Origin: Candidatus Hydrothermales bacterium
Lineage (GTDB): Bacteria > Hydrothermota > Hydrothermia > Hydrothermales > JAJRUZ01
NCBI GenBank assembly: GCA_039630235.1
Contig: JBCNVI010000002.1
Location: 150,017 to 213,341 of the forward strand
Length of the DNA stretch: 63,325 nucleotides
Direction: 5' to 3'
Shown piece by piece: positions 1 through 8,379 of the stretch. The notes below the pieces were generated by a model. The model was not told the origin of the DNA. It worked only from the letters and a program-made list of their open reading frames with translations, and did not search any database. A program made the translations under genes and the position numbers. Position 1 is the first letter of the stretch. The number at the start of each line of letters is the position of its first letter.

Positions 1-370
1 TCAAAAATTTATGTGGTGATTTTAAGGCAAAGTTTTTGGGGAGAGTTTCACAGAAAACAAATAGGAATGAACCCAAAATAACAGTGTCAACAATTTCAAT
101 TAGCTTTTTATCTACATTGAAAACTTGAAAAGTTAAACTTGAAAATACTGAGGACGCTAAAGTGTTTACAAATGTATTTATAGAAACAATAGTGAATATT
201 ATTATTCCTGGGAATATTAAAATTTTTTTAATCATCTTTTTTCTTTCTTTTTTGATTGGAAATCTTGATGTTCTCTCTTCCGTAAGAGAGAAAAAAGCGG
301 TCTCTGTTCCAGAGGCTAAAAAAGAAGTTAAGAAAGTGATAATTAGTAAAATAAAGTGAAGAAAAATCAT
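1..370 (-). CDS. CNNM/DUF21 membrane protein (HlyC/CorC family), 3' truncated by window edge
   Basis: Reading the minus strand from an ATG at 370 gives an open frame of 123 codons that runs off the left edge. It starts with a hydrophobic helix, then SGTETAFFSLTEER, NTFVNTLASSVF and FCETLPKNFALKSP, the signature pattern of the DUF21 transmembrane domain of CNNM/HlyC-CorC proteins, which are linked to magnesium or cobalt export. The start codon overlaps the ybeY stop as ATGA, so the gene is the last visible member of the phoH operon. phoH-HD-ybeY-hemolysin-like is a common bacterial gene order, which supports the call. CBS and CorC domains would lie outside the window. Confidence 0.85.
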   Translation of the reverse strand, partial: MIFLHFILLIITFLTSFLASGTETAFFSLTEERTSRFPIKKERKKMIKKILIFPGIIIFTIVSINTFVNTLASSVFSSLTFQVFNVDKKLIEIVDTVILGSFLFVFCETLPKNFALKSPHKFL

Positions 371-774
371 TTTGTAATTTTACTGATTAAACTCTTCTCT
401 TTTTCTTCCATAATTTTTTTTTCTTTTTCACTTTTGTGATCATATCCAAGTATATGACAAAAGCTGTGAATTAAAAGTTTTAGAAAATCTTTCTTATTTT
501 TAACGTAATCCGAACATATGTATATCTCTCCTACATTATCCAAATTAAAGGAGAGACAATCAGTTTTTTTATTTCTGTTTAAAAAATTTTTATTTAATTT
601 TTTTATTCTATTTTTTCCTACCATTATAATGTTTATTTCCTTAATTTTTAAATTATTGTTTTCTATTTCTTTTTTAAAGATTTTTTTTAATCTTTTTAGT
701 TCATCTTCATCAAGGGGAATTTCTTTTTTTACTGTTTTAAAAAAATTAATTTTAAACAATTTTTTCCCTTGCAA
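367..774 (-). CDS. ybeY: Endoribonuclease YbeY (rRNA maturation factor)
   Basis: A 135-residue protein with the YbeY metal-binding signature HSFCHILGYDH near residue 107, that is H-x3-H-x5-H, followed by acidic and lysine-rich residues. YbeY is a single-strand endoribonuclease acting in 16S rRNA 3' processing and ribosome quality control. The middle carries the family's LSFNLDNVGEIYI region. The TTG start overlaps the upstream HD-domain gene by 23 bases; a second TTG at 759, just after AAGGG, is an equally plausible start and would shorten the protein by five residues. The stop overlaps the next gene by ATGA. Confidence 0.93.
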   Translation of the reverse strand: MQGKKLFKINFFKTVKKEIPLDEDELKRLKKIFKKEIENNNLKIKEINIIMVGKNRIKKLNKNFLNRNKKTDCLSFNLDNVGEIYICSDYVKNKKDFLKLLIHSFCHILGYDHKSEKEKKIMEEKEKSLISKITK

Positions 775-2785
775 TCAGTGGTGGATAGTCTACTCTTATG
801 TGGTAGCGGTGAACAAGTTTTGGTAAGATTGCTTCTTTTATTTTTTCAATATCCTTTCTTGTTATTTCACATCTATCGAACTGTCCATCTGAAAATCTAT
901 GGTTTATGACAGAGTCTATGGCATCAGAGATGCTTTTAAAATTATATTTCTCAAGATTTCTAACTGCAGCTTCAATTCCATCAAGGAGCATAATTATAGC
1001 CTCTTCCTTTTTCTCTGGTTTTGGACCCTTATATCTAAATTCCTCTTCGTCTACATTTTGATTTAATTTTTTTGCTTTTTCATAAAAATAGCTCATAACT
1101 AAAGTTCCATGATGTCTTTCGATTATTTTTTCTATACTTTCTGGTAACCTATATTTTTTTGCTAATTCGACTCCCCTTTTAACATGATTAAGTAAAATTG
1201 TTGCACTTAGGGATGGGGAAAGCTTTGCATGTGGATTTTCTCTGACATCTTTCTGGTTTTCAATGAAATACTCGGGCATTTCAATTTTTCCTATATCGTG
1301 ATAAAGAGCTCCTACTTTTGCAATAAGAGGATTTGCGCCGATACTCTCAGCTGCGACTACGGCTAATTCTGAAATTCTCAAAGAGTGTTCATAAGTTCCA
1401 GGTGCTCTTTTTTCTAGCTCTTTTAAAAGAAAGTAGTCAGGAGATGAAAGTTCAAGTAATACAAAATCGGTGGTGATTCCAAAAATTTTTTCATATATTA
1501 ACAAAAAAGCTATACTACCAAGCACAGAGAGTCCCGAAGAAAAAATCGAACTTAAAATAATTTCTTTCTCTGATATTTTATAATCTACATAGGCTCTAAA
1601 AAAGAATGTAAGTGCTACTGAGATGACAAATAGTATAAAAGAACCAAAAATTAAGTCAGCTCTCCTTCTTAAAAATTTTGAGATTAGAATACCTGACATA
1701 CCAATAGACAAGAAATATATCAGCAAAAAAAGACTCATTCCAGAATAGATAGCACAGAAAATAGAAAGGATTATAGTAACAAAAACTGCAAAATTTCTGC
1801 CCGTTACAAAATAAAAGAAAAGGGGAATAAAAGCAAAGGGAATATAAAAGGAGTTCTTTGTAGCTTTTATTATAATACTTGATACAAGCATAAAAGTTGC
1901 CGCATTTATAAGAGTGATAAGGATTAGTTTTGTATCGTTATATATTTCAGGGAAAATAAATCGAATTGAATAATAGGAAAAAGCTATGATCAGAAAAAAT
2001 AAAATGTACCTTAGAATTAACGAGGTAAACTTAGTTAATAAACTTTTCTCCCTTAAGGCCTCCATTACTTCAAGTTTTTCAATCTGGGCATCGGAGAGTG
2101 GTTCTCCAGCTTTTGCAATTATTTCACCCTTATATACCACTTCTTTAATTTTCTCTATCGATTCAATTAATTTCTCTTCTTTTCTTCGAGTTTCCTCAAA
2201 ATCAATTCTATAATTTGGATTTATAAACGGTGATATCAATTCTTCAAACAAAAAGGAAAGCTGTAGATTATGTGGAAAAATTTCACGAGCCTTTCTTTTT
2301 AATATTTCTTTAACCTCTTGAATTGATAAAATTTTGTCTACGGGATAAAATTTGTCTCCCTCAGGTGTTAATAAAATTACGTATTCTCTCTTTAGTTTTC
2401 TTATAGTATCAATTTCTTCAACTATTACTAAGTTTTCAATTTCTTTTAAAAATTTTTTTGTACCATCTAAAATTTTTTTCCTTGTTTTTTTGTCGAAATC
2501 TAAAAACTGTTGTACTATTAGTTCGGTATCAATAGAAGGAGTAACAAGGGGCGATAAAACAACTGTTAAGGTTTTTAATATCTCCTCTTTCTCTCTTAAA
2601 AGTTCTGCATCTTTTCTCGGTACCTCAAAAGTAAACTCAGCTATTATATCTTTCTGAGGTATTTCCCCTTTTCTCATAGCATATGTTTTTTTCTCAGAAA
2701 AAGGTGCAAATATTGGGAGTAAAATTGAAAAAATAAGTAAAGATGAAATCCTAACTATTCTTTCCCTCTCTTTTTTTTCTCTCAT
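752..2785 (-). CDS. pgpH: 7TM-HD phosphohydrolase (PgpH/YqfF family), probable c-di-AMP phosphodiesterase
   Basis: A long membrane protein with an N-terminal signal-anchor helix, an extracytoplasmic region of roughly 200 residues (7TMR-HDED type, many Lys/Glu, with YKGEIIAKAGEPLSDAQIEKL), about seven hydrophobic helices, then a cytoplasmic HD domain with YHDIGKIEMP near residue 495 and a second motif RHHGTLVMSYFY. Members such as Listeria PgpH hydrolyse cyclic di-AMP. I chose the ATG at 2785; an in-frame TTG at 2800 would add five residues. It overlaps phoH by 35 bases and ybeY by 23, so translation is probably coupled. Confidence 0.9.
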   Translation of the reverse strand: MREKKERERIVRISSLLIFSILLPIFAPFSEKKTYAMRKGEIPQKDIIAEFTFEVPRKDAELLREKEEILKTLTVVLSPLVTPSIDTELIVQQFLDFDKKTRKKILDGTKKFLKEIENLVIVEEIDTIRKLKREYVILLTPEGDKFYPVDKILSIQEVKEILKRKAREIFPHNLQLSFLFEELISPFINPNYRIDFEETRRKEEKLIESIEKIKEVVYKGEIIAKAGEPLSDAQIEKLEVMEALREKSLLTKFTSLILRYILFFLIIAFSYYSIRFIFPEIYNDTKLILITLINAATFMLVSSIIIKATKNSFYIPFAFIPLFFYFVTGRNFAVFVTIILSIFCAIYSGMSLFLLIYFLSIGMSGILISKFLRRRADLIFGSFILFVISVALTFFFRAYVDYKISEKEIILSSIFSSGLSVLGSIAFLLIYEKIFGITTDFVLLELSSPDYFLLKELEKRAPGTYEHSLRISELAVVAAESIGANPLIAKVGALYHDIGKIEMPEYFIENQKDVRENPHAKLSPSLSATILLNHVKRGVELAKKYRLPESIEKIIERHHGTLVMSYFYEKAKKLNQNVDEEEFRYKGPKPEKKEEAIIMLLDGIEAAVRNLEKYNFKSISDAIDSVINHRFSDGQFDRCEITRKDIEKIKEAILPKLVHRYHIRVDYPPLIAREKIV

Positions 2786-3707
2786 ACTTTTCGTATGCAA
2801 TAATAATAGATTTCACAATAGGATGTCTTATTATATCTTCCGGTCCAAGGTATATAAATTTTATTCCATCTAAATCTTTTAGTATTTTTTCAGCAATTAA
2901 AAGCCCTGATTCTTCTTTTTCTTTTAAATCAATCTGAGTCACATCTCCTGTGATAGCTATTTTGGTTTTAAGTCCCATTCTTGTTAAAAACATTTTCATT
3001 TGTAGGTAGTTTGTATTTTGTGCTTCATCGAGAATTACAAAGGCATTTGATAAGGTTCTTCCCCTCATGTATGCAAGAGGTGCTATCTCGATTACACCTG
3101 TACTCATCAATTTCTTTATTCTTTCGTAAGGCATCATGTCAAAAAGTGCATCATAAAGTGGTCTGAGATAAGGATCAACTTTTTCTTGAAAGCTTCCGGG
3201 TAAAAAACCAAGTGATTCTCCTGCCTCAACTGCAGGTCTAGTTAAAATTATCCTTTCAACTTTTTCTTCCATGAGACTTTCAAGAGCCACAGCTACAGCA
3301 AGATACGTTTTACCAGTTCCTGCAGGACCTATTGAAAAAGTTATTGGATATTTTCTTAAAGCTTCAACATAGAGAATCTGGTTTTCTGTTTTTGGTACGA
3401 CAATTTTTTTTGGTGTAACAATTACATTTTTTTCTTTATCTTTTTCATCTATGCTGTTTTTATAGTTAAGTATTTCGATAATTTCCTCAGGCTCAAAAAA
3501 CTTACCTTCCTGTGCCTTTGCTTCAAGTTCTTTTAAAAGATCTCTAAATCTTTCAAATTCTTTCTTTGTTCCCTCGAATTTTATTTCCTCTCCCCTCACT
3601 GAAATTTTTCCAGAAAAATTTGTTTGAAGGACCTTTAAATTTTGATTCAATACTCCTAGAATTTCTCTAATTTTTTTAGGTTTTAAAGTAAAAACTTTAA
3701 TTTCCAC
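2751..3707 (-). CDS. phoH: PhoH-like ATPase
   Basis: 318 residues with Walker A GPAGTGKTYLAVA near residue 128, the PhoH signature LTRPAVEAGESLGFLPG, Walker B FVILDEAQNTN and the motif ITGDVTQIDL. PhoH proteins are cytoplasmic P-loop ATPases resembling the N-terminal half of superfamily I helicases; their link with ybeY suggests a role in RNA metabolism. The first ~100 residues hold a KH-like region seen in PhoH-type N-termini. The frame opens with GTG at 3707. First gene of the minus-strand operon phoH-HD-ybeY-CNNM; it diverges from the sulfurylase gene across 193 bases. Confidence 0.93.
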   Translation of the reverse strand: MEIKVFTLKPKKIREILGVLNQNLKVLQTNFSGKISVRGEEIKFEGTKKEFERFRDLLKELEAKAQEGKFFEPEEIIEILNYKNSIDEKDKEKNVIVTPKKIVVPKTENQILYVEALRKYPITFSIGPAGTGKTYLAVAVALESLMEEKVERIILTRPAVEAGESLGFLPGSFQEKVDPYLRPLYDALFDMMPYERIKKLMSTGVIEIAPLAYMRGRTLSNAFVILDEAQNTNYLQMKMFLTRMGLKTKIAITGDVTQIDLKEKEESGLLIAEKILKDLDGIKFIYLGPEDIIRHPIVKSIIIAYEKYERKKREGKNS

Positions 3708-3900
3708 CTATTAAAAAAATTATCTTTCTAATCTTTAATCTTAGGAGTTTTAAAAACTTTTGCAGAGCATATAGCGTCTGTAACCTTAATTCTATCCTTA
3801 TTTGCTCCATATTATCCCTTCCTTCTAAGTATTGAACCTAAATTTTAGGATTTTATATAATAAGACTAAGAAAAAATTTTTTCAATCTTTTTAAATTAAA
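3708..3900. other. Divergent intergenic region between phoH and ATP sulfurylase
   Basis: 193 bases with no convincing gene. It contains a well-formed rightward promoter with a palindrome in its spacer. A 36-codon minus-strand frame starting with ATG at about 3812 and running into the phoH start has no recognisable composition, and I do not call it. Confidence 0.6.
3832..3861 (+). promoter_or_regulatory. Promoter for the ATP sulfurylase operon with an overlapping palindrome
   Basis: TTGAAC at 3832-3837 and TATAAT at 3856-3861 are separated by 18 bases and face the sulfurylase start at 3901. Between the boxes is a perfect 6+1+6 inverted repeat, CCTAAA-T-TTTAGG (3837-3849), placed where a repressor would block RNA polymerase. 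The boxes are seen directly; that a regulator binds is inference. Confidence 0.6.
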
Positions 3901-5013
3901 ATGGAACTTGTTCAGAGATTAATACCTAAAGGTAAAGAAATCCCAATAGAAAAAGATCTTAAAAAGATTGAGGTTGACGAAGATACTCTTTTTGATCTTG
4001 AAAAGATTGCTATTGGAAGCTTTACACCACTTGAAGGCTTTATGACAAAAGATGAACTTCAAAGTGTTTGTGAAAAAGGAAGATTACTAAATAATCATCC
4101 TTTTACTATTCCTGTTTTACTTCAAATAGACAGGGAAACATTTAAACAGATTCCTCATAGTGGTGAACTTTTGATTTCTTTTAAGGGAGAAATATTTGGT
4201 ATGGTAGAGGTCGAAGAGGTGTATGAGCTTGATTTAAATTACGTCTCTAAGAAAGTTTTTGGAACCGAATCAACTGAACATCCAGGTGTACTTCATCTTA
4301 AATCAAAGGGAGATTATGCTATAGGAGGTAAGGTATGGCTTTTTAAAAGACCAAAACATCCTTTTTCTGAATATGAACTTACACCAGAAGAGACAAGAAA
4401 AATTTTTAGGGAAAATAATTTTAAAACTGTTTGCGCCTTTCAGACAAGAAATGCTCCTCATATAGCCCATGAGTACCTTCAAAGGATTGCACTGGAAATA
4501 ACTGATTGTCTTTTTATACATCCCATTTTAGGGAAAAAAAAGGAAGGTGACTACTCAAACGATATTATTTTAAGAAGTTATCGTGTATTGATAGATAATT
4601 ATTTTCCAAGAGAAAGGGTAGTTCTCTCAGGTCTTACTACACCAATGAGGTATGCAGGTCCAAAAGAGGCAGTTTTTCATGCTGTAGTTAGAAAAAATTA
4701 CGGTGCAACTCATTTTATAGTTGGGAGGGATCATGCAGGAGTTGGCAATTTTTATGATCCTTATGCTGCTCATAGAATTTTTGATGAGTACCCAGATATA
4801 GGTATAGAGATCATTAAGGTAAAATCTGTTTTTCTGTGTAAAAAATGTGATGGGGTAGTTTCAGAAAATACATGTCCTCACAGTGAAAGTTTTAGAGAAT
4901 ATATCAGTATGACAAAAATTAGAGATGCTCTTAGAAGTGGATCACAGGGAGTTAAAAAGATCTTAAGACCAGAAGTTTATGAGATTTTAAGGGAAAGTTT
5001 TAAAAATGAGTAA
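3901..5013 (+). CDS. sat: Sulfate adenylyltransferase (ATP sulfurylase)
   Basis: 370 residues, the usual size for monofunctional homo-oligomeric ATP sulfurylase, which makes adenylyl sulfate and pyrophosphate from sulfate and ATP or runs in reverse. The active-site motif QTRNAPH is at residues 181-187 and GRDHAG near residue 275. C313, C316 and C325 followed by His form the zinc-site pattern of thermophile and dissimilatory-type enzymes. There is no APS kinase domain, and no APS reductase gene is in the window, so direction of flux cannot be told. It heads a three- or four-gene operon; the next start overlaps its stop (ATGAGTAA). Confidence 0.95.
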   Translation: MELVQRLIPKGKEIPIEKDLKKIEVDEDTLFDLEKIAIGSFTPLEGFMTKDELQSVCEKGRLLNNHPFTIPVLLQIDRETFKQIPHSGELLISFKGEIFGMVEVEEVYELDLNYVSKKVFGTESTEHPGVLHLKSKGDYAIGGKVWLFKRPKHPFSEYELTPEETRKIFRENNFKTVCAFQTRNAPHIAHEYLQRIALEITDCLFIHPILGKKKEGDYSNDIILRSYRVLIDNYFPRERVVLSGLTTPMRYAGPKEAVFHAVVRKNYGATHFIVGRDHAGVGNFYDPYAAHRIFDEYPDIGIEIIKVKSVFLCKKCDGVVSENTCPHSESFREYISMTKIRDALRSGSQGVKKILRPEVYEILRESFKNE

Positions 5014-6289
5014 AAAAAAACTTTACGCCTTAGGCCTTGATGGGGTTCCTTTCTCTCTACTGAGTGATTTTTGCGAAAAAAATATAACCTGTTACCTAAG
5101 AAAAATTTTTGAGGAAGGTGATATAAAAAAGATGTATTCAGTTTATCCTACTCTTTCATCAGTTGCTTGGGCAACTCTTTTAACTGGCAAATATCCTGGT
5201 TCTCATGGAATTTTTGGATTTATCGATGTGAGGGATGATCTCTCTCTTTTTATACCTAATTATAGAGATATTAAAGTAAAGACTCTTATTGAAATTTTAT
5301 CCGATTATGATAAGAGGGTTTTACATATAAATTTACCGATTACTTATCCACCTCCTGAGGTTAGAAATACAGTTTGTATTTCAGGATTTCTTGCTCCAAG
5401 TGTAGATAGAGCAGTTTATCCCAGAAATTTAAGGGATTTTCTTTTAAAAGAAAAGTATGTCATTGATCTTGATCCATGGATGGCACAAGATGATAGAAAG
5501 AAGAAAGTTTTTTATAATGAACTTTTTACTGTGACAGAGAAAAGATTTAAAGTTTGTGAGGAAATAATTAAAAAAGAAGATTTCGATGTAATTATGTTAA
5601 ATATTATGGAGACTGATAGACTTTTACACTTTTTTATTAAAGATTTTGATAAATTAAGAGATTACTTTTCTTTTTTAGACAAAAGAATCGGTCTTTTTTT
5701 TGAAAAAAATTTAAAAGATGAGGATGAGCTTATTATTTTTTCAGATCATGGTTCTAAAGAGTTGAAGAAAAGTTTAAATATTTTTTATCTTTTAAAGTCA
5801 AGGGGATTATTAAAATTTAAGGGAAATTTGACTTATGATTTTAGAAATATTATCGAAACATCTAAGGTTTTTACGCTTGCACCAGGTAGAATATATTTAT
5901 TTAAAAAAGAAAGATTTCCAAAAGCCCTTTACCGGGAAAATGAAATAAGGGAGGAGGTGGAAAATTTTTTGAAAGAATTAGGAAATTACGAAGGAATAGG
6001 GGGTTATAAAAATAAGTATGAAATATTTGGTAAAGAGTTTATAAGTAGTGCTCCTGATTTTATTATTATTCCAGAAATAGGTTATGATCTTAAGTCAGAG
6101 TTTAATTTAGATGAGCTATATGTTCATTCACCTATAGTGGGGGTTCATAGTTTCGACGACGCCTTTATATATATAAGGGGTAGAAAAATCGTTAAAGATA
6201 ATGTTAAAATTGTAGACTTTACTCCCACACTTTTGAGTTTATTAAATATAAACTATAAGGACAATTTTGACGGAGAGGTAATAATATGA
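5006..6289 (+). CDS. Alkaline-phosphatase-superfamily phosphodiesterase/nucleotide pyrophosphatase
   Basis: 427 residues of the type I phosphodiesterase/nucleotide pyrophosphatase fold. The N-terminus LGLDGVPFSLL supplies the first metal Asp. TLSSVAWATLLTGKYPGSHGIFGF carries the nucleophile Thr/Ser region, TDRLLHFF and FSDHGSKE give further metal ligands, and a late HSFDDAFIYIRG-DFTPTLLSLL matches the family C-terminus. There is no signal peptide, so it is probably cytoplasmic. Substrate is unknown; relatives act on phosphoesters, nucleotides or phosphonates. It overlaps the sulfurylase gene by 8 bases and the next gene by ATGA. Confidence 0.82.
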   Translation: MSKKKLYALGLDGVPFSLLSDFCEKNITCYLRKIFEEGDIKKMYSVYPTLSSVAWATLLTGKYPGSHGIFGFIDVRDDLSLFIPNYRDIKVKTLIEILSDYDKRVLHINLPITYPPPEVRNTVCISGFLAPSVDRAVYPRNLRDFLLKEKYVIDLDPWMAQDDRKKKVFYNELFTVTEKRFKVCEEIIKKEDFDVIMLNIMETDRLLHFFIKDFDKLRDYFSFLDKRIGLFFEKNLKDEDELIIFSDHGSKELKKSLNIFYLLKSRGLLKFKGNLTYDFRNIIETSKVFTLAPGRIYLFKKERFPKALYRENEIREEVENFLKELGNYEGIGGYKNKYEIFGKEFISSAPDFIIIPEIGYDLKSEFNLDELYVHSPIVGVHSFDDAFIYIRGRKIVKDNVKIVDFTPTLLSLLNINYKDNFDGEVII

Positions 6290-7215
6290 GGGAGGAAGAA
6301 ATTTTTAATCTGAAGCTAATATCTATAAAAGATAGAAGAAATAAACTGAATGTTTCCCATTTTATAAAAGATATTATTCCAGATAGATTTTCTTTATTTC
6401 TTGATTATCTTCCTAGTGTTTTCAAGGCGAATGATTTGAGGGAATTTGTTTTAAATTTAAAAAAGGCAAGAGAGCAAAAAAAGCCTATTATATGGATGGT
6501 TGGTGATGCTGTTATAAAATGTGGACTTGCACCTCTTTTGGCAAAACTGGCTGAAGAAGGATATTTAACTTGGCTTGCTGGTCAAGGTGCTGTTGCTATT
6601 CATGATTTTGAAATAGCTATGTTTGGAGAAACTTCTGAATTCGTTGAAGAAACTATAAAGGATGGAAAGTTTGGAATGACAAAAGAAACCATGGAGTTTT
6701 TTAATGAGGCCTTAAAGAGAGGATATAAGGAAAAAAAGGGAATGGGAGAGATCTTACCTATAGTTCTTAATAAAAAGAATCCTCCCTATAAGGATAAAAG
6801 TCTAATATGTCTTTTAAGTGAAAGAAACATTCCCATGAGTTTTCACGTTGCAATCGGCACAGATATAACTCACATGTACCCTTTTCTTGAAGGAGAGGAG
6901 GTTGGTTTTACTACTTTAAAAGACTTTAAGAGATTTATAAGCTACCTTTCTAATCTTGAGGGAGGCGGAGTTGTGATAAACGTTGCTTCAGCCGTTATAA
7001 TGCCTGAGGTTTTCTTGAAGAGTCTTTCCGTTGTAAGAAACCTTGGTTATAAAGTTTATAATTTCTTTGCATGCAACATTGATCAAATTCAACACTATAG
7101 GCCTTTACAAAATGTTGTTGAAAGACCTACGAAAGATGGCGGTAAAGGTGTCTCCTTCACTTTTCACATTGAGATATTTTTACCTCTTCTTGGTGCTATT
7201 CTTTTAAATAACTAA
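6286..7215 (+). CDS. Conserved protein, possibly deoxyhypusine-synthase-like
   Basis: 309 residues, soluble. Visible features are PIIWMVGDAVIKCGLAPLLAKLAEEGY, AGQGAVAIHDFEIAMFG and a following SEFVEETIKDGKFGMTKETMEFFNEA segment, GTDITHMYP, and GGGVVINVASAVIMPEVFLKSL. From memory the HDFEIA/FGM..ET pattern recalls bacterial proteins of the deoxyhypusine synthase-like NAD-binding fold, but I do not see the catalytic Lys motif of true deoxyhypusine synthase and do not assign that reaction. It is translationally coupled to the upstream AlkP-type gene (ATGA). Confidence that it is a real gene is high; the family call is weak. Confidence 0.6.
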   Translation: MREEEIFNLKLISIKDRRNKLNVSHFIKDIIPDRFSLFLDYLPSVFKANDLREFVLNLKKAREQKKPIIWMVGDAVIKCGLAPLLAKLAEEGYLTWLAGQGAVAIHDFEIAMFGETSEFVEETIKDGKFGMTKETMEFFNEALKRGYKEKKGMGEILPIVLNKKNPPYKDKSLICLLSERNIPMSFHVAIGTDITHMYPFLEGEEVGFTTLKDFKRFISYLSNLEGGGVVINVASAVIMPEVFLKSLSVVRNLGYKVYNFFACNIDQIQHYRPLQNVVERPTKDGGKGVSFTFHIEIFLPLLGAILLNN

Positions 7216-8068
7216 AATAGAGAAAAAAGTAATATTATTCGGTCTTTCGGATCTTTTAGGAAGGTCACTTTATAAAAAGTTAAAAGAAAAAGATTTTAAA
7301 ATTATAGGTTTCTCAAAAAGAAAAAAAGATTGGTTTAGTGATGAATTCTTTTATTTTGATAATTTTTCTGATGTTGAATTAGAGGCTGATTTTTTTATTT
7401 ATCTAGCTGCTATTTCTGGGGAGTTTCAAGTAGAGAAGAATTACTTAGAAGCCTTGGAGGTTAATTTAATTTTTCCTATTAGGGTTCTTGAAAAGATTAA
7501 GAGTGGTCATTTTATTTATATTTCTTCGGCAAGTGTCTATGATAATACTTTATTTCCTGAAGAGGAGGATGCTAAGTTCCGTAGTAGTTTATACGGTTCA
7601 CAGAAGTTTGCAGGAGAGGGGCTGCTTTTAGTTTTAAGTAAGAAAAAGAATTTAAAATTTACTTCAATTAGATTTCCGAGAATTTTTGGTCCTTTTATGG
7701 AAAGAAATCCTATTGCAGATTTTCTAAAAGCTTTAAGAGAAAAAAGAGATACTGTTTATCTTTATGATGATTATTCTGCAAGGTATGAGTATATATTTTC
7801 ATATGATGCAGCTTGTTACATTATCTCTGTAATGGAGCTTTCTTTAGAGGGTATTTATAACTGCGGTAGTGGTGTTGTAAAATCCGTAGAGGAAATAAAG
7901 GATATTTTTGAAAAGTTAACAAGGAAAAAATTTAAAGTTGAGTTTTTAAAGAGGAGAAAAGGAGTAGATGTTTTAAATTCTGAAAAAATTAAAAAAATTT
8001 TAAAAAAAACTATGACGGATTTTGAAGAGGCATTGAAAAGGACTATTGAAGAAGAAAAATTATTATAG
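7208..8068 (+). CDS. NAD-dependent epimerase/dehydratase (SDR), start codon non-standard
   Basis: An extended short-chain dehydrogenase. The N-terminal Rossmann strand KVILFGLSDLLGRSLYKKL lies upstream of the first TTG (7454), followed by DFFIYLAAISGEF, then Ser in ISSASVYD and the catalytic YGSQK (Tyr-x3-Lys), then RFPRIFGPFMERNP. The frame is open from 7208 just after a stop at 7205-7207, yet it holds no ATG, GTG or TTG before 7454; candidate initiators are ATA at 7208 or 7217. Starting at TTG 7454 would delete the NAD-binding strand. The GxxGxxG motif is degenerate (GLSDLLG). Likely acts on a nucleotide sugar. The boundary is inferred from homology rather than a normal start. Confidence 0.75.
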   Translation: MTKIEKKVILFGLSDLLGRSLYKKLKEKDFKIIGFSKRKKDWFSDEFFYFDNFSDVELEADFFIYLAAISGEFQVEKNYLEALEVNLIFPIRVLEKIKSGHFIYISSASVYDNTLFPEEEDAKFRSSLYGSQKFAGEGLLLVLSKKKNLKFTSIRFPRIFGPFMERNPIADFLKALREKRDTVYLYDDYSARYEYIFSYDAACYIISVMELSLEGIYNCGSGVVKSVEEIKDIFEKLTRKKFKVEFLKRRKGVDVLNSEKIKKILKKTMTDFEEALKRTIEEEKLL

Positions 8069-8070
8069 TT

Positions 8071-8376
8071 TTAGAGGTTTATTTCGTCTCTTGATATTTT
8101 AAAGTCATCAATTACTATTTTGGGAGTTTCCTTAGATTTTAACTCTCTTATTCTTTCTATAGCTTTATCATATTGGCCGAGTTTTATGAGATTTAAAATA
8201 TCTTCTATTTCTTCTCTTTCGGTTTCAAAACTAAAGGAGGATTTTCCTTCTTCAAAAATAACAAATACTTCTTTTTCCTTTTCTTCGCTCTCTTCTTGTG
8301 GAAGAGTTATGTAATCCTTTAGGAGTGATTTGTAAGACTCGTGAATTTCTTTTTTAATTTCTTCTAGAATTTTCAT
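8071..8376 (-). CDS. Small conserved-looking hypothetical protein
   Basis: 101 residues, acidic and lysine-rich, no cysteine, no membrane segment. The C-terminal half IEDILNLIKLGQYDKAIERIRELKSK looks like a single tetratricopeptide-like helical hairpin, preceded by a short strand-rich part (EVFVIFEEGKSSFSFETE). I do not recognise a family. It follows the methylthiotransferase gene by 3 bases on the same strand, so it is probably the last gene of that operon, and it meets the epimerase gene tail-to-tail with 2 bases between stops. Confidence 0.6.
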   Translation of the reverse strand: MKILEEIKKEIHESYKSLLKDYITLPQEESEEKEKEVFVIFEEGKSSFSFETEREEIEDILNLIKLGQYDKAIERIRELKSKETPKIVIDDFKISRDEINL

Positions 8377-8379
8377 AAT

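Noticed and set aside
162-359. A 65-codon plus-strand frame at the left edge
   Set aside because: It is the antisense shadow of the partial CNNM/DUF21 gene, whose minus-strand translation is clearly family-like.
3705-3812. Short minus-strand frame upstream of phoH
   Set aside because: 36 codons, no recognisable motif, lies in a promoter region; treated as intergenic.
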